Source: Rhizobium sp. L43 (GTDB lineage Bacteria; Pseudomonadota; Alphaproteobacteria; Rhizobiales; Rhizobiaceae). Taken from it: a stretch of DNA of 64,000 nt. The first letter of the stretch is position 1. The number at the start of each line of letters is the position of its first letter. The DNA lies in NCBI RefSeq assembly GCF_002531725.1, contig NZ_NWSQ01000032.1, positions 18,821 through 82,820 of the forward strand, given 5' to 3'. Position numbers and translations under genes: made by a program. The notes below the pieces were generated by a model. That model made no database searches and was not told the DNA's origin. It saw nothing but the letters and a program-made list of their open reading frames with translations. This document shows, in pieces, positions 51,857-59,607 of the stretch.

Positions 51857-52690
51857 TCAATCCCGATCCGCGGCGCGGCTGACCGCTTCTCGCTTCGCGA
51901 TCTCCTGACGGACCTGCTCGAGTTTATTGAGAATGCCGTCATAGCTGATATTGCCAAGCGGCAGTCGCAGAGGCTTGTCCTCGTCATGAGCGACATTGAC
52001 AATCGCCACGGCCGCCTTTGCCGGATCCCCTGGCTCGTTGCCGACGTTCTGTCGGAAGGACGCGCGCTGGCCACCCGCCGTATTGCCGTAATCGGCGATT
52101 TCACCGTCCGGTGGTACTTCATGTGCTGAGTTGCCAGCCCAATCCGTCGCAAACGGGCCGGGCTCGATGAGGACGATGTCAATACCGAGCGGCTGCAATT
52201 CCTGCGAGAGCGATTCAGAAATAGCTTCCACAGCGAACTTGGACGCGCAGTACCATCCGACAGCCGGAAAAGCTCGGATGCCTCCGACGGACGAGACGTT
52301 TATGATGGTACCTGAGCGCCGCGCCCGCATGGCAGGAAGAAACGCATTGGTGACGTTGACAAGACCAAAAACGTTTATCTCCATCATTCGTCGAATTTCC
52401 GCCTCCTGGCTTTCCTCGACCGCAGCGAAATAGCCAATCCCAGCGTTGTTGAAGAGGAGGTCGATGTGGCCAAAGCGTGCTTGGGCAGCGGCTACGCTGT
52501 GCTTGATCTCTTCGGAATTGGTGACGTCGAGTTGAATCGCCGCGACGCCTTCGGGAGAAAGTGCCACAAGGTCTTGAAGCGCTTCGACGGAACGAGCGGT
52601 TGCGGCGACTTTATCACCGCGGCGAATGGCTTCCTCGGCGACAGCGCGACCGAAACCGCGGGATGCACCTGTGATGAACCATGTTTTCAT
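51857..52690 (-). CDS. Short-chain dehydrogenase/reductase
   Basis: A 277-residue classical SDR. TGASRGFGRAVAEEAIRRGD cofactor motif, LLFNNAGIGYFAAVEESQEA, catalytic NVSSVGGIRAFPAVGWYCAS with YCASKFAVEAIS. This is the oxidoreductase group often annotated next to regulators in rhizobia. It faces the truncated kinase end to end, and a remnant of another oxidoreductase lies just upstream, so the piece may have arrived by rearrangement. Substrate unknown. Confidence 0.87.
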   Translation of the reverse strand: MKTWFITGASRGFGRAVAEEAIRRGDKVAATARSVEALQDLVALSPEGVAAIQLDVTNSEEIKHSVAAAQARFGHIDLLFNNAGIGYFAAVEESQEAEIRRMMEINVFGLVNVTNAFLPAMRARRSGTIINVSSVGGIRAFPAVGWYCASKFAVEAISESLSQELQPLGIDIVLIEPGPFATDWAGNSAHEVPPDGEIADYGNTAGGQRASFRQNVGNEPGDPAKAAVAIVNVAHDEDKPLRLPLGNISYDGILNKLEQVRQEIAKREAVSRAADRD

Positions 52691-52801
52691 TTGCTAATAC
52701 TCCACATTGCTGAGGTGGTGCCGCTACCAGCGACGCATCAGCGATATGGGTTGGATTTCGATTTGGTTGAGATCACATGACATCATCACTGCGTTGAGCT
52801 A

Positions 52802-52915
52802 AGCTCATCTGCAATCCACAAAAGCCGCGCGACGCGTGCGTTGGCCGGCGACAATTCCGCAGACAAGGCAGTCGTCGCACGGCTCTATGACCAGTTCGGC
52901 TTCAATAGGAAATGA
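52802..52915 (+). pseudogene. Possible remnant of an NADPH-dependent F420-reductase-like protein
   Basis: My translation of this stretch gives a C-terminal-like fragment ending with RALAGDNSADKAVVARLYDQ and FGFNRK before a TGA. The pattern (AGD, alternating helix, then LxDxxGF) is typical of the C-terminal side of the NADP-binding domain of F420-dependent NADP-reductase-like proteins. No start or upstream part exists. It is short, so the match is tentative. Confidence 0.3.
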
Positions 52916-53080
52916 TGTAGATCTTTGGACAATGCGGAACTGTCCGCTGGCGCGCCATATGTTCTACCGCCGGAGTCGGTTATTATGTGCAAATGTCCGT
53001 GGATCTGACTGAATCCTGTTGCCCTGTCTGTGGGCTTTTGTGGCCTCTTCTTAATGAATTCCAAAATCGAGAGCAATCCA
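52916..53080. other. Intergenic region upstream of the SerA-like gene
   Basis: It holds the serA-like promoter. The 53081 frame is open upstream to 53030 with ATGs at 53030 and 53054, but their translation (MGFCGLFLMNSKIESNP) has no family character. Nothing else is recognisable. Confidence 0.35.
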
Positions 53081-54319
53081 ATGTCCCGACCTCTTTCGCT
53101 TCCGCGCGACCGGATTTCCGTACTTCTGCTTGAAGGGATCAGTCAGAGCGCGGTGGACTACTTTTCGTCATCAGGCTACGTCAATCTCACGCATCTGCCG
53201 AAGGCTCTGGATGACAAGGATCTTAAAAGTCATATAGCCGAAGCACATATTGTGGGAATTCGCTCACGCACATATCTGACAGAGGAAATCTTCAGATCGG
53301 CTAAGAAGCTCATGGCCGTCGGCTGTTTTTCTGTGGGGACAAATCAGGTCGATCTGGATGCGGCCCGCCGACGCGGGATACCCGTGTTCAACGCTCCCTA
53401 TTCAAATACGCGCTCGGTCGCCGAGCTTGTGATCGGTGAGATCATCATGCTGACCAGGCGGATCTTCCCGCGTTCGGCTTCGGCTCATGAAGGCGGATGG
53501 GAAAAATCTGCCGTCGGCAGTCGTGAGGTTCGCGGGAAAACGCTGGGCATCGTTGGCTATGGCAATATCGGTTCGCAGCTTGGCGTTCTTGCGGAAAGTA
53601 TGGGCATGAACGTGCGCTATTTCGATCCCTCGGACAAGCTTCGCCACGGCAATACAGAATCGATGGCGACGCTCGGGGCACTGCTCGAAATCTCAGATTA
53701 TGTGACGATGCATGTTCCAGAGACCAGATCAACGCGAAACATGATCACTGAGGCTGAACTGCGCCGAATGAAAAAGGGAGCCGTTTTTATCAACAATTCC
53801 CGCGGGACCGTGGTCGATCTTGAGGCGCTTGCGACGGTTTTGAAAGAAGGGCATCTCGCAGGCGCGGCTGTGGACGTGTTCCCGAAAGAGCCGGCATCCA
53901 ATAAAGAACTTTTCAAGACGCCGCTACAGGGTTTGGACAATGTAATTCTGACGCCACATATCGGCGGCTCAACCGAAGAAGCGCAGGAGCGCATCGGAGG
54001 GGAAGTCTCAAGGAAGCTCGTCGAATATTCGGACGTCGGTTCGACGCTGGGCGCGGTCAATTTTCCCCAGGTTCAACTGCCTCCGCGACCGAACGGCACA
54101 CGTTTCATCCATGTTCATGAAAATCGCCCTGGCATCTTGAACAGTTTGAATATGATTTTTTCGTCCCGCGGACTAAATATCGTCGGCGAATTCCTGCAGA
54201 CCTACGGCGAGATGGGTTATGTGGTGATTGAGGCCGAGAGCATTGGCCAGAGAGCGGGTGACATCCTTGATGAAATTCGCCAGATTCCGGGAACGATACG
54301 CGCTCGATTGCTTTACTAA
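53081..54319 (+). CDS. serA: D-3-phosphoglycerate dehydrogenase-like (ACT domain)
   Basis: A 412-residue D-2-hydroxyacid dehydrogenase. NAD motif KTLGIVGYGNIGSQLGVLAE, substrate arginine in INNSRGTVVDLEAL, catalytic glutamate/histidine in VFPKEPAS and LTPHIGGSTEEAQERIGGEV, and a C-terminal ACT domain (RFIHVHENRPGILNSLNMIF). This is the E. coli SerA layout, in which ACT binds serine for feedback inhibition. The start at 53081 (MSRPLSLPRDRISVLLLEGI) matches SerA N-termini best. It probably starts serine synthesis from 3-phosphoglycerate; a second copy elsewhere is likely. Confidence 0.88.
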   Translation: MSRPLSLPRDRISVLLLEGISQSAVDYFSSSGYVNLTHLPKALDDKDLKSHIAEAHIVGIRSRTYLTEEIFRSAKKLMAVGCFSVGTNQVDLDAARRRGIPVFNAPYSNTRSVAELVIGEIIMLTRRIFPRSASAHEGGWEKSAVGSREVRGKTLGIVGYGNIGSQLGVLAESMGMNVRYFDPSDKLRHGNTESMATLGALLEISDYVTMHVPETRSTRNMITEAELRRMKKGAVFINNSRGTVVDLEALATVLKEGHLAGAAVDVFPKEPASNKELFKTPLQGLDNVILTPHIGGSTEEAQERIGGEVSRKLVEYSDVGSTLGAVNFPQVQLPPRPNGTRFIHVHENRPGILNSLNMIFSSRGLNIVGEFLQTYGEMGYVVIEAESIGQRAGDILDEIRQIPGTIRARLLY

Positions 54320-54648
54320 CCCGGTGGATTGCGCGTCATTTCGCTTTGGCCTAAACGTTTGCGAATTTGCGACTTATGCTGGCGCTATGTCCGTTGTCGA
54401 TTCATTGGTCCGCGATCTCTGGAGGCGGACCGGTGGTCGAAGAAGAACTGGCCGTAAGCAGCGTCCCCTGGCACGTTGGCTGAAACTCGTTGATTGTCGT
54501 CGGAGATTTCGGCCATCAACACATCGCAAGTTGCGCCACATGTCATCGTCGCCTTTACATGCACTCCCAGCATCTAGCCCACTATGCAAGTTGACCAGGG
54601 TCGAACGCCCATTCAAATGCGTAGAGCAAAATCAACTCGGCCCCACGT
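54320..54648. other. Intergenic region with a possible small gene (54385-54573, minus)
   Basis: The only hint of coding is a 62-residue minus-strand frame at 54385-54573. Its translation (CGATCDVLMAEISDDNQRVS, then GDAAYGQFFFDHRSA) has normal amino-acid composition and no low-complexity character, but matches nothing I know. It could be a small protein or a remnant. The rest shows no feature. Confidence 0.3.
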
Positions 54649-55215
54649 TCACCGTTCAAATCGCTCCAGCATTTTTCTTAACTGCGCGTTTTGCAGCGTT
54701 AGCTTTCTCGCCAGCTGCCCCCTGAGCACCCTGATCTCTTCATCGAGCCTTATCTCCTCTGCAATGTGTGCGATCTGGGATACGGGCGAAACGTTCGCAA
54801 CCGCTACCGCTTCCTTGCTGCGACGTCTTTGCTTTCGCGGTGCCACTTTGACAGTTCGCCTGATCTGCGTAGTATCATCATGTGCAGCGGTGACGTCGAT
54901 ACCAGTACCGCCGGATAAAGCCTGATTAGCGGCCTGCCCAATTTTTGCTGCACCGCGTTCGACCCTATCGCGGGCACCGTTTTTGGCTTCATCCGAATGC
55001 ACCGGCTCTACGGAAATTGCAGCGGCTTGACCATGACGAGGTAGCTCCTCGCTAACCGGTCGATCAGCGCCATTCACGCTCTCCTCGGCAGGCGCTTCAG
55101 TCGGACCGGAAATAGGCAACGCCACCGACGTAACCTTCTCGTTCGAGCCGCTTTCTCTTTTTTGTTGGCGTCCAGGTGAGATCAGACGGGCAAGAAATTT
55201 CCAGGGAGACGCCAT
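54649..55215 (-). CDS. Conserved rhizobial hypothetical protein with C-terminal helical segment
   Basis: A 188-residue protein. The start MASPWKFLARLISPGRQQKR is basic and amphipathic. A long, low-order, acidic/polar middle follows, then a basic patch (RRTVKVAPRKQRRRSKEA). It ends with a helix of leucine heptads, LDEEIRVLRGQLARKLTLQN and QLRKMLERFER, that could form a coiled coil. The end resembles that of the SyrB-like protein upstream (55345-56043), including LRxxL and ENAxLRK-like patterns, so the two may be distant relatives or partners. No enzyme motif. Function unknown. Confidence 0.65.
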   Translation of the reverse strand: MASPWKFLARLISPGRQQKRESGSNEKVTSVALPISGPTEAPAEESVNGADRPVSEELPRHGQAAAISVEPVHSDEAKNGARDRVERGAAKIGQAANQALSGGTGIDVTAAHDDTTQIRRTVKVAPRKQRRRSKEAVAVANVSPVSQIAHIAEEIRLDEEIRVLRGQLARKLTLQNAQLRKMLERFER

Positions 55216-55344
55216 CTATCCGACCTCGCGATTTATCCCGCAAGCAGGCAGTGAGTTTTAGTTCCGGCAACAGCATTCACCGTTGCCAAATTGTATCTCT
55301 CGATAAGCATGGAAATGCGGCCGGCGATTGACCAGCCGCTTTTG

Positions 55345-56043
55345 TCAATCGAGCTTGAGCCGTTTGCGCAGATCGGCATTTTCAGCGCGAAGTTTTTCAG
55401 CCAGAAGCTTGCGCAGTCGCTGATTTTCCTCTTCCAACTGCAGGAGATCCGCCATCTCATCGATCGCCGTCATCGGCGCGACCGGCGCTGTCTGCACAGC
55501 CTTTGGAGTGCGGCGCACAGGTGCGCGTTTGGCGCTCGCCGTAACTTCGATCACCTTTGCCTTGCGCCTTCTCCTTTTCACACCACCGGCGGCGACCAGA
55601 GCAACTGCTGGCTCTGCCGCAGCGTCAGCTGACGGCGTCTCAAGTGCCGCGGTTTTCTTGGCCCGGAGTTTGCGCTGTTTCTTCGGCGCAATAGGCGTTT
55701 CGACAACGGTCGGCACATCGGCACTGGTTGCAGTATCAGTCTCGTCGGCCATGCTTATCTCCTGTGTGTCTGATGCAGTTGTCGACGGCCCGAGAGGCGC
55801 TGTCAACAACGGCTCGACCTGATCTGCTTTTGGTAAAGACATTTCGCAGTCGGATTTGCCACTCTGAGAGCTACCCGACAGAAACGGCATTGCCTCTTCC
55901 TCCAGGTCGCGAGCGACGGATTTCAAATCAACGTTGCCCCAGATCGAGTTTGACCTGGTATCGAGTTTTCGCCTGCCGGTTTTGTACTCGACGGCAAAAC
56001 TGCGTTGCACTTTTTTCAATACAAGAGGCCTTGGAGAATCCAC
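55345..56043 (-). CDS. SyrB-like regulator
   Basis: A 232-codon frame whose C-terminal 135 residues match SyrB of Sinorhizobium: a polar, Ala/Pro/Lys-rich body with KKQRKLRAKKTAAL and RRRRKAKVIEV basic patches, ending DEMADLLQLEEENQRLRKLL and AEKLRAENADLRKRLKLD, a leucine-zipper-like coiled coil. A separate start at ATG 55752 has an AGGAG site and would give just the SyrB part (MADETDTATSAD). The upstream 97 residues (GTG start at 56043, with SFAVEYKTGRRKLDTRSNSI) also look like coding sequence, so it may be a fusion or a two-start gene. SyrB acts in regulating syrM and exopolysaccharide genes in S. meliloti. Confidence 0.7.
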   Translation of the reverse strand: MDSPRPLVLKKVQRSFAVEYKTGRRKLDTRSNSIWGNVDLKSVARDLEEEAMPFLSGSSQSGKSDCEMSLPKADQVEPLLTAPLGPSTTASDTQEISMADETDTATSADVPTVVETPIAPKKQRKLRAKKTAALETPSADAAAEPAVALVAAGGVKRRRRKAKVIEVTASAKRAPVRRTPKAVQTAPVAPMTAIDEMADLLQLEEENQRLRKLLAEKLRAENADLRKRLKLD

Positions 56044-56476
56044 GGGATGGTTTGCTGATGTTGGTACATCACGAATAGCGCCTACCGGACCACGCGTCTA
56101 TACCTACCGTCATAATCGGTCCACCCCACCATTTCGGGAGCAGAATATGTGGCCAATCGAATGGGGCTGATGGCGGTCCATACTGAAAGGAAGCGGCGAC
56201 CTGTAGTTTGTCCGAGACATACATAGGTTCCCGACGATCCATTATGCGATCTTCCTGGCCTAAAACGCGAACTCTATGGCAACAAGCCGGTCGCTGGCCT
56301 CGAGAGCTCTGGCCTGCCGGCGACGTTCGACGCCTTGCATAGGCAGCGGGCGCCTTCCTCGATCTTCCCAGAAAGAATACGAACGCGGCAAAAAAATACC
56401 AGTATGACACGCGTCGTCTTCCCCTCTCATTGCAAACTGTCAGAAAACTGTATATATTTCTGACAGGAGACATGCC
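56044..56476. other. Intergenic region upstream of the AbiE pair
   Basis: 433 nt without a convincing gene; open frames on both strands give arginine-rich translations. The last 40 nt form the AbiE promoter and operator, listed separately. GC content and style shift near the AbiE genes, which fits insertion of an accessory module. Confidence 0.4.
56437..56466 (+). promoter_or_regulatory. AbiE operator/promoter: perfect 10-bp inverted repeat
   Basis: CTGTCAGAAA (56437-56446) and TTTCTGACAG (56457-56466) are perfect inverted repeats around the 10-nt spacer ACTGTATATA. The spacer holds a TATATA -10-like box. The ribosome site AGGAG overlaps its right edge and the ATG is at 56477. AbiEi antitoxins are known to bind inverted repeats in their own promoter, so this is the likely autoregulatory site. 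Confidence 0.75.
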
Positions 56477-57070
56477 ATGCAAAAGCTGACGTCACAAATC
56501 ATGGGCCATGCTGAACGACTGCCGGAAGGGTCCGCGCTTTCGGCAAAGAGCTTTTTGCATCTCGGAAATCGTGCCGCCCTGGACCAGGCTCTGTCGCGCC
56601 TGGCCGAGCGTGGCGAGCTCGTCCGGGCCGGCCGTGGTATCTATATGCGGCCCGTCAAAAGTCGTTTTGGCAGTCGGCTGCCGACGGTCGAACAGGCCGT
56701 AGAGGCAGTGGCGCAGCAGCGCGGCGAGGTCATTGTCTCAAACGGCGCCGCCGCTGCGAATTCCCTGGGCCTGACCACCCAGGTCCCGGTCCGCTCCGTC
56801 TACCTTACATCCGGCCGCAGCCGGACGATGAACCTTGGACAGCAAACGGTCGAGCTTAGGCATGTCCCTCGCTGGCAACTGGCCTTGGCCGATCGGCCCG
56901 CCGGCGTGGCGGTCCGTGCGCTCGCCTGGCTTGGGCCCGAGAAGGCCGATGAAGCACTGTCGCGGATCAAGCGAAAGCTGCCGCCAGACGCGTTCGGCGA
57001 GTTAGTGGCGGCGGCTCCGCAGTTCCCGACTTGGCTTGCAAGAAGCGTGGGAAAGGCTGCGCATGGCTGA
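56477..57070 (+). CDS. AbiEi-type antitoxin (DUF6088 family)
   Basis: A 197-residue protein. The N-terminal winged helix (about residues 20-60) has FLHLGNRAALDQALSRLAER, then RGIYMRPVKSRFG, the layout of type IV AbiEi antitoxins. A C-terminal domain follows with EVIVSNGAAAANSLGLTTQV and SGRSRTMNLGQQTVELRHVP. It should repress its own operon and block the toxin's effect. It overlaps the toxin start by 8 nt, which gives coupled synthesis. The inverted repeat upstream supports the role. Confidence 0.87.
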   Translation: MQKLTSQIMGHAERLPEGSALSAKSFLHLGNRAALDQALSRLAERGELVRAGRGIYMRPVKSRFGSRLPTVEQAVEAVAQQRGEVIVSNGAAAANSLGLTTQVPVRSVYLTSGRSRTMNLGQQTVELRHVPRWQLALADRPAGVAVRALAWLGPEKADEALSRIKRKLPPDAFGELVAAAPQFPTWLARSVGKAAHG

Positions 57071-58085
57071 TCAGTTCCTGACCTTGTCAAAGGACGACCG
57101 GCGCGAAGCCTTGGCCGTGGCGGCCGACCGCACCGGACGGCCCATTCACCTGCTCGAAAAGGATGTCTGGGTCGTCTGGACGCTGCAGACGCTCTTTTCG
57201 TCCAAGCTCGGCGAGCACCTCGTCTTCAAGGGCGGCACTTCGCTTTCGAAAGGCTACGGCGTCATCAAAAGGTTCTCCGAGGACGTCGACCTGACCTATG
57301 ATATCCGCGCCCTGGCGCCGGACCTGGTCGGCGATAATGATGAGGCGCTGCCGAAAACCCGCAGCGAAGAGAAACGCTGGACCAGCGAAGTACGGAAGCG
57401 GCTTCCGGTCTGGGTTTCGGAGTCGGTGGAGCCGGTCATCGCCGGTGCGCTGCGCGATCAATCTCTTCCGGCGGCAATTCGCCTCGAGGATGATACGCTC
57501 TATCTGGACTATGACGCGGTGAGCAGCGGATCCGGTTATGTCGCCCGGAGCGTCATGCTCGAATTCGGGGCCCGATCCACCGGCGAGCCAGCCAGTATTC
57601 GCGATGTCGACTGCGACGCCGCGGGTCAGGTCGATGGTGTCGAATTTCCGAAGGCGAGCCCCCGCGTCATGCACGCGGAGCGGACGTTCTGGGAGAAGGC
57701 GACGGCAATCCATGTCTTCTGCCTGCAGGAGCGCCTCCGCGGCGATCGTTTTGCTCGTCATTGGCATGACGTCGTCCGGTTGAACGATGCTGGTTTCGCC
57801 GACAAGGCATTCGCGGATCGGCAGCTCGCCAATGCCGTGGCGAAACACAAATCAATGTTCTTTGCGGAAAAGGCGGCCGACCGCTCGCCCATCGACTACG
57901 CCGCAGCCGTCAATGGCAATCTGGTTCTGACACCCTCCGGAGAAGGTCTGCGCGCACTCGGTGAGGATTACGCGCGCATGGTCGACGACGGTCTGCTGCT
58001 CGGCGATTCCGAGCCGTTCGAACACCTGATCGAACGATGCACGCAAATTCAGGCGCGCGCCAACAAAGCCGACACGCCGAAATAG
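57063..58085 (+). CDS. AbiEii/AbiGii-family nucleotidyltransferase toxin
   Basis: A 340-residue protein. The ATG at 57063 overlaps the antitoxin stop by 8 nt. Motifs: FKGGTSLSKGYG (57-66) and the metal-binding SEDVDLTYD (72-80), the DNA-polymerase-beta-type nucleotidyltransferase core, and KATAIHVFCLQERLRG with the conserved lysine. AbiEii-type toxins transfer nucleotides and stop growth; the systems give phage abortive infection or plasmid stability. All core residues are intact, so the module is probably active. Confidence 0.88.
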   Translation: MADQFLTLSKDDRREALAVAADRTGRPIHLLEKDVWVVWTLQTLFSSKLGEHLVFKGGTSLSKGYGVIKRFSEDVDLTYDIRALAPDLVGDNDEALPKTRSEEKRWTSEVRKRLPVWVSESVEPVIAGALRDQSLPAAIRLEDDTLYLDYDAVSSGSGYVARSVMLEFGARSTGEPASIRDVDCDAAGQVDGVEFPKASPRVMHAERTFWEKATAIHVFCLQERLRGDRFARHWHDVVRLNDAGFADKAFADRQLANAVAKHKSMFFAEKAADRSPIDYAAAVNGNLVLTPSGEGLRALGEDYARMVDDGLLLGDSEPFEHLIERCTQIQARANKADTPK

Positions 58086-58296
58086 CCGAAATTTGAAAGG
58101 AACAGGACCGTCGACCCCGCTATTTTCAGTGTCAGTGGCGTAACCGGTATTTATGGAACGACTTTAATGGAAGTTTCGCTACCTCAGTCACCCGACACTA
58201 TCCTACGCGGCCCCAGGGAATGCCGAACGGTCGAGAGTGTCGGCATTGGTCAGCTGTCTTTCTTCCCCCGGTCGGTGATTAAGGCGCCGCATCTTT

Positions 58297-59607
58297 TTAT
58301 TCTTCCTTGAAGGCTCGCGCGACCTGATCCATGAGAGGCTTCGTCAAATATGCCAGCGCCGTTCGTTCGCCGGTCTGTATGAAGGCTTCGACCGGCATGC
58401 CGGGAACGGGCGTGACCTGGCCAAGCCTCTGCCATTCGCCATCGGAAACCTTGGTACGGACGACGTAGTAGCTGAGGCCCGAGCGCTGATCGCTCGTCAG
58501 GTCTGCTGCAACACTGGTCACGACACCATTCAGCTCCGGCGTGTTCCGCTGGCTGAAGGCAGAAAATCTCAAATGCACCATCTGTCCGATGGACACTTGA
58601 TCGATATCGGTCGGCATCAGCTTGACTTCGGCAACGAGGGCATCGCGATCCGGAACGATCTGCATGATCGCTTCTCCCGGAGCGATGACGGCGCCGGATG
58701 CGTGCACGGCAAGCTGATGCACAATGCCGCCCTGCGGCGCGCGAATGTCGATACGTTGCAAATCATCCTGAGCAGCGACCAGGCGTTCGGAATATTCGCC
58801 GATATCTCCCTCGGCCTGTCGAAGCTGGTCGGAGACCTCGCTACGCTGGTCATCATCGATCTGGATGATCTGGAGTTCTGTTTCCGTGACCTTACCCTTC
58901 GTCTGTGCTTCGGTCGCGACGAGGTTGCCGAGCTCGCCAGTGAGGCTCGCGGCCTCACGCTGCAACGCATATACCCGGTTGGCGGGAACGAGCCCTTGAT
59001 CGAACAAGCGCTGAATGCTTTCCAGTTCCTTTTCGATCAGCGCAATCTCCTGGCGCTTGCCGGTTTCCTGGGCGACCAGACCCTCGGCTTCCTGCTTGAG
59101 TTGCTCGATCCGCTCACGCAATTGCGCCTTTCGCCCCACCAGCGATGACCGGCGGTTGGCAAAGAGGCGTTTCTCGCCCTCGATCGAGCGCGCGGCCTCT
59201 GGATCGCTGGCCTTTGCCAGCAACTCTTCGGAAAAAGCGATCGACTGTGTGCCGTCGCGTTCCGCTACAAGCCGAGCCGTCCTTGCGGAAAGCTCGTTCA
59301 GCCGCTTGGTTACGATGGCGAGATTGGCGCGGGTCTGGGTATCGTCCAAATGGATGAGGATCTGGCCGGCTTCCACCAGATCTCCATTCTTGACGAATAT
59401 CTGGCCGACGGTACCGCCTTTCTGATGCTGTACCGGCTTCACATAAGTGTCAACGACGACCATTCCGGAGGCGATGACCGCGCCTGAAAGGTGGGTGGTG
59501 GCAGCGAGACCGCCCATCACACCGCCGAGTAGGACGACGATGCTGAGGGCGGCTACCGTCAGCTTGCGGATGGCGCCTTCCGCCGATGGCGCTCCGACAT
59601 CGCTCAT
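58297..59607 (-). CDS. prsE: Type I secretion membrane fusion protein (HlyD family, PrsE-like)
   Basis: A 436-residue HlyD-family adaptor. One N-terminal transmembrane segment (KLTVAALSIVVLLGGVMGGL), a barrel/lipoyl domain (GQIFVKNGDLVEAGQILIHL), a long coiled coil at about 95-290 (KRLNELSARTARLVAERDGT, then RIEQLKQEAEGLVAQE) and the C-terminal second half (IDIRAPQGGIVHQLAVHASG). It links the ABC exporter to the outer membrane channel. Its start overlaps the exporter stop by 4 nt. The PrsE name rests on the rhizobial context and the linked RTX gene. Confidence 0.87.
   Translation of the reverse strand: MSDVGAPSAEGAIRKLTVAALSIVVLLGGVMGGLAATTHLSGAVIASGMVVVDTYVKPVQHQKGGTVGQIFVKNGDLVEAGQILIHLDDTQTRANLAIVTKRLNELSARTARLVAERDGTQSIAFSEELLAKASDPEAARSIEGEKRLFANRRSSLVGRKAQLRERIEQLKQEAEGLVAQETGKRQEIALIEKELESIQRLFDQGLVPANRVYALQREAASLTGELGNLVATEAQTKGKVTETELQIIQIDDDQRSEVSDQLRQAEGDIGEYSERLVAAQDDLQRIDIRAPQGGIVHQLAVHASGAVIAPGEAIMQIVPDRDALVAEVKLMPTDIDQVSIGQMVHLRFSAFSQRNTPELNGVVTSVAADLTSDQRSGLSYYVVRTKVSDGEWQRLGQVTPVPGMPVEAFIQTGERTALAYLTKPLMDQVARAFKEE

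Noticed and set aside
55233..55460. 75-codon open frame on the minus strand
   Set aside because: Overlaps the SyrB-like coiled-coil end in another frame; composition unlike a real protein.
56069..56482. 137-codon open frame on the minus strand upstream of AbiE
   Set aside because: It would run through the AbiE promoter palindrome and has no homology pattern or ribosome site.
58192..58246. Overlapping inverted repeats between the AbiE toxin and the prsE gene
   Set aside because: CCGACACT/AGTGTCGG and ATGCCGA/TCGGCAT compete for the same bases, have long loops and no T-run; too weak to call a terminator.
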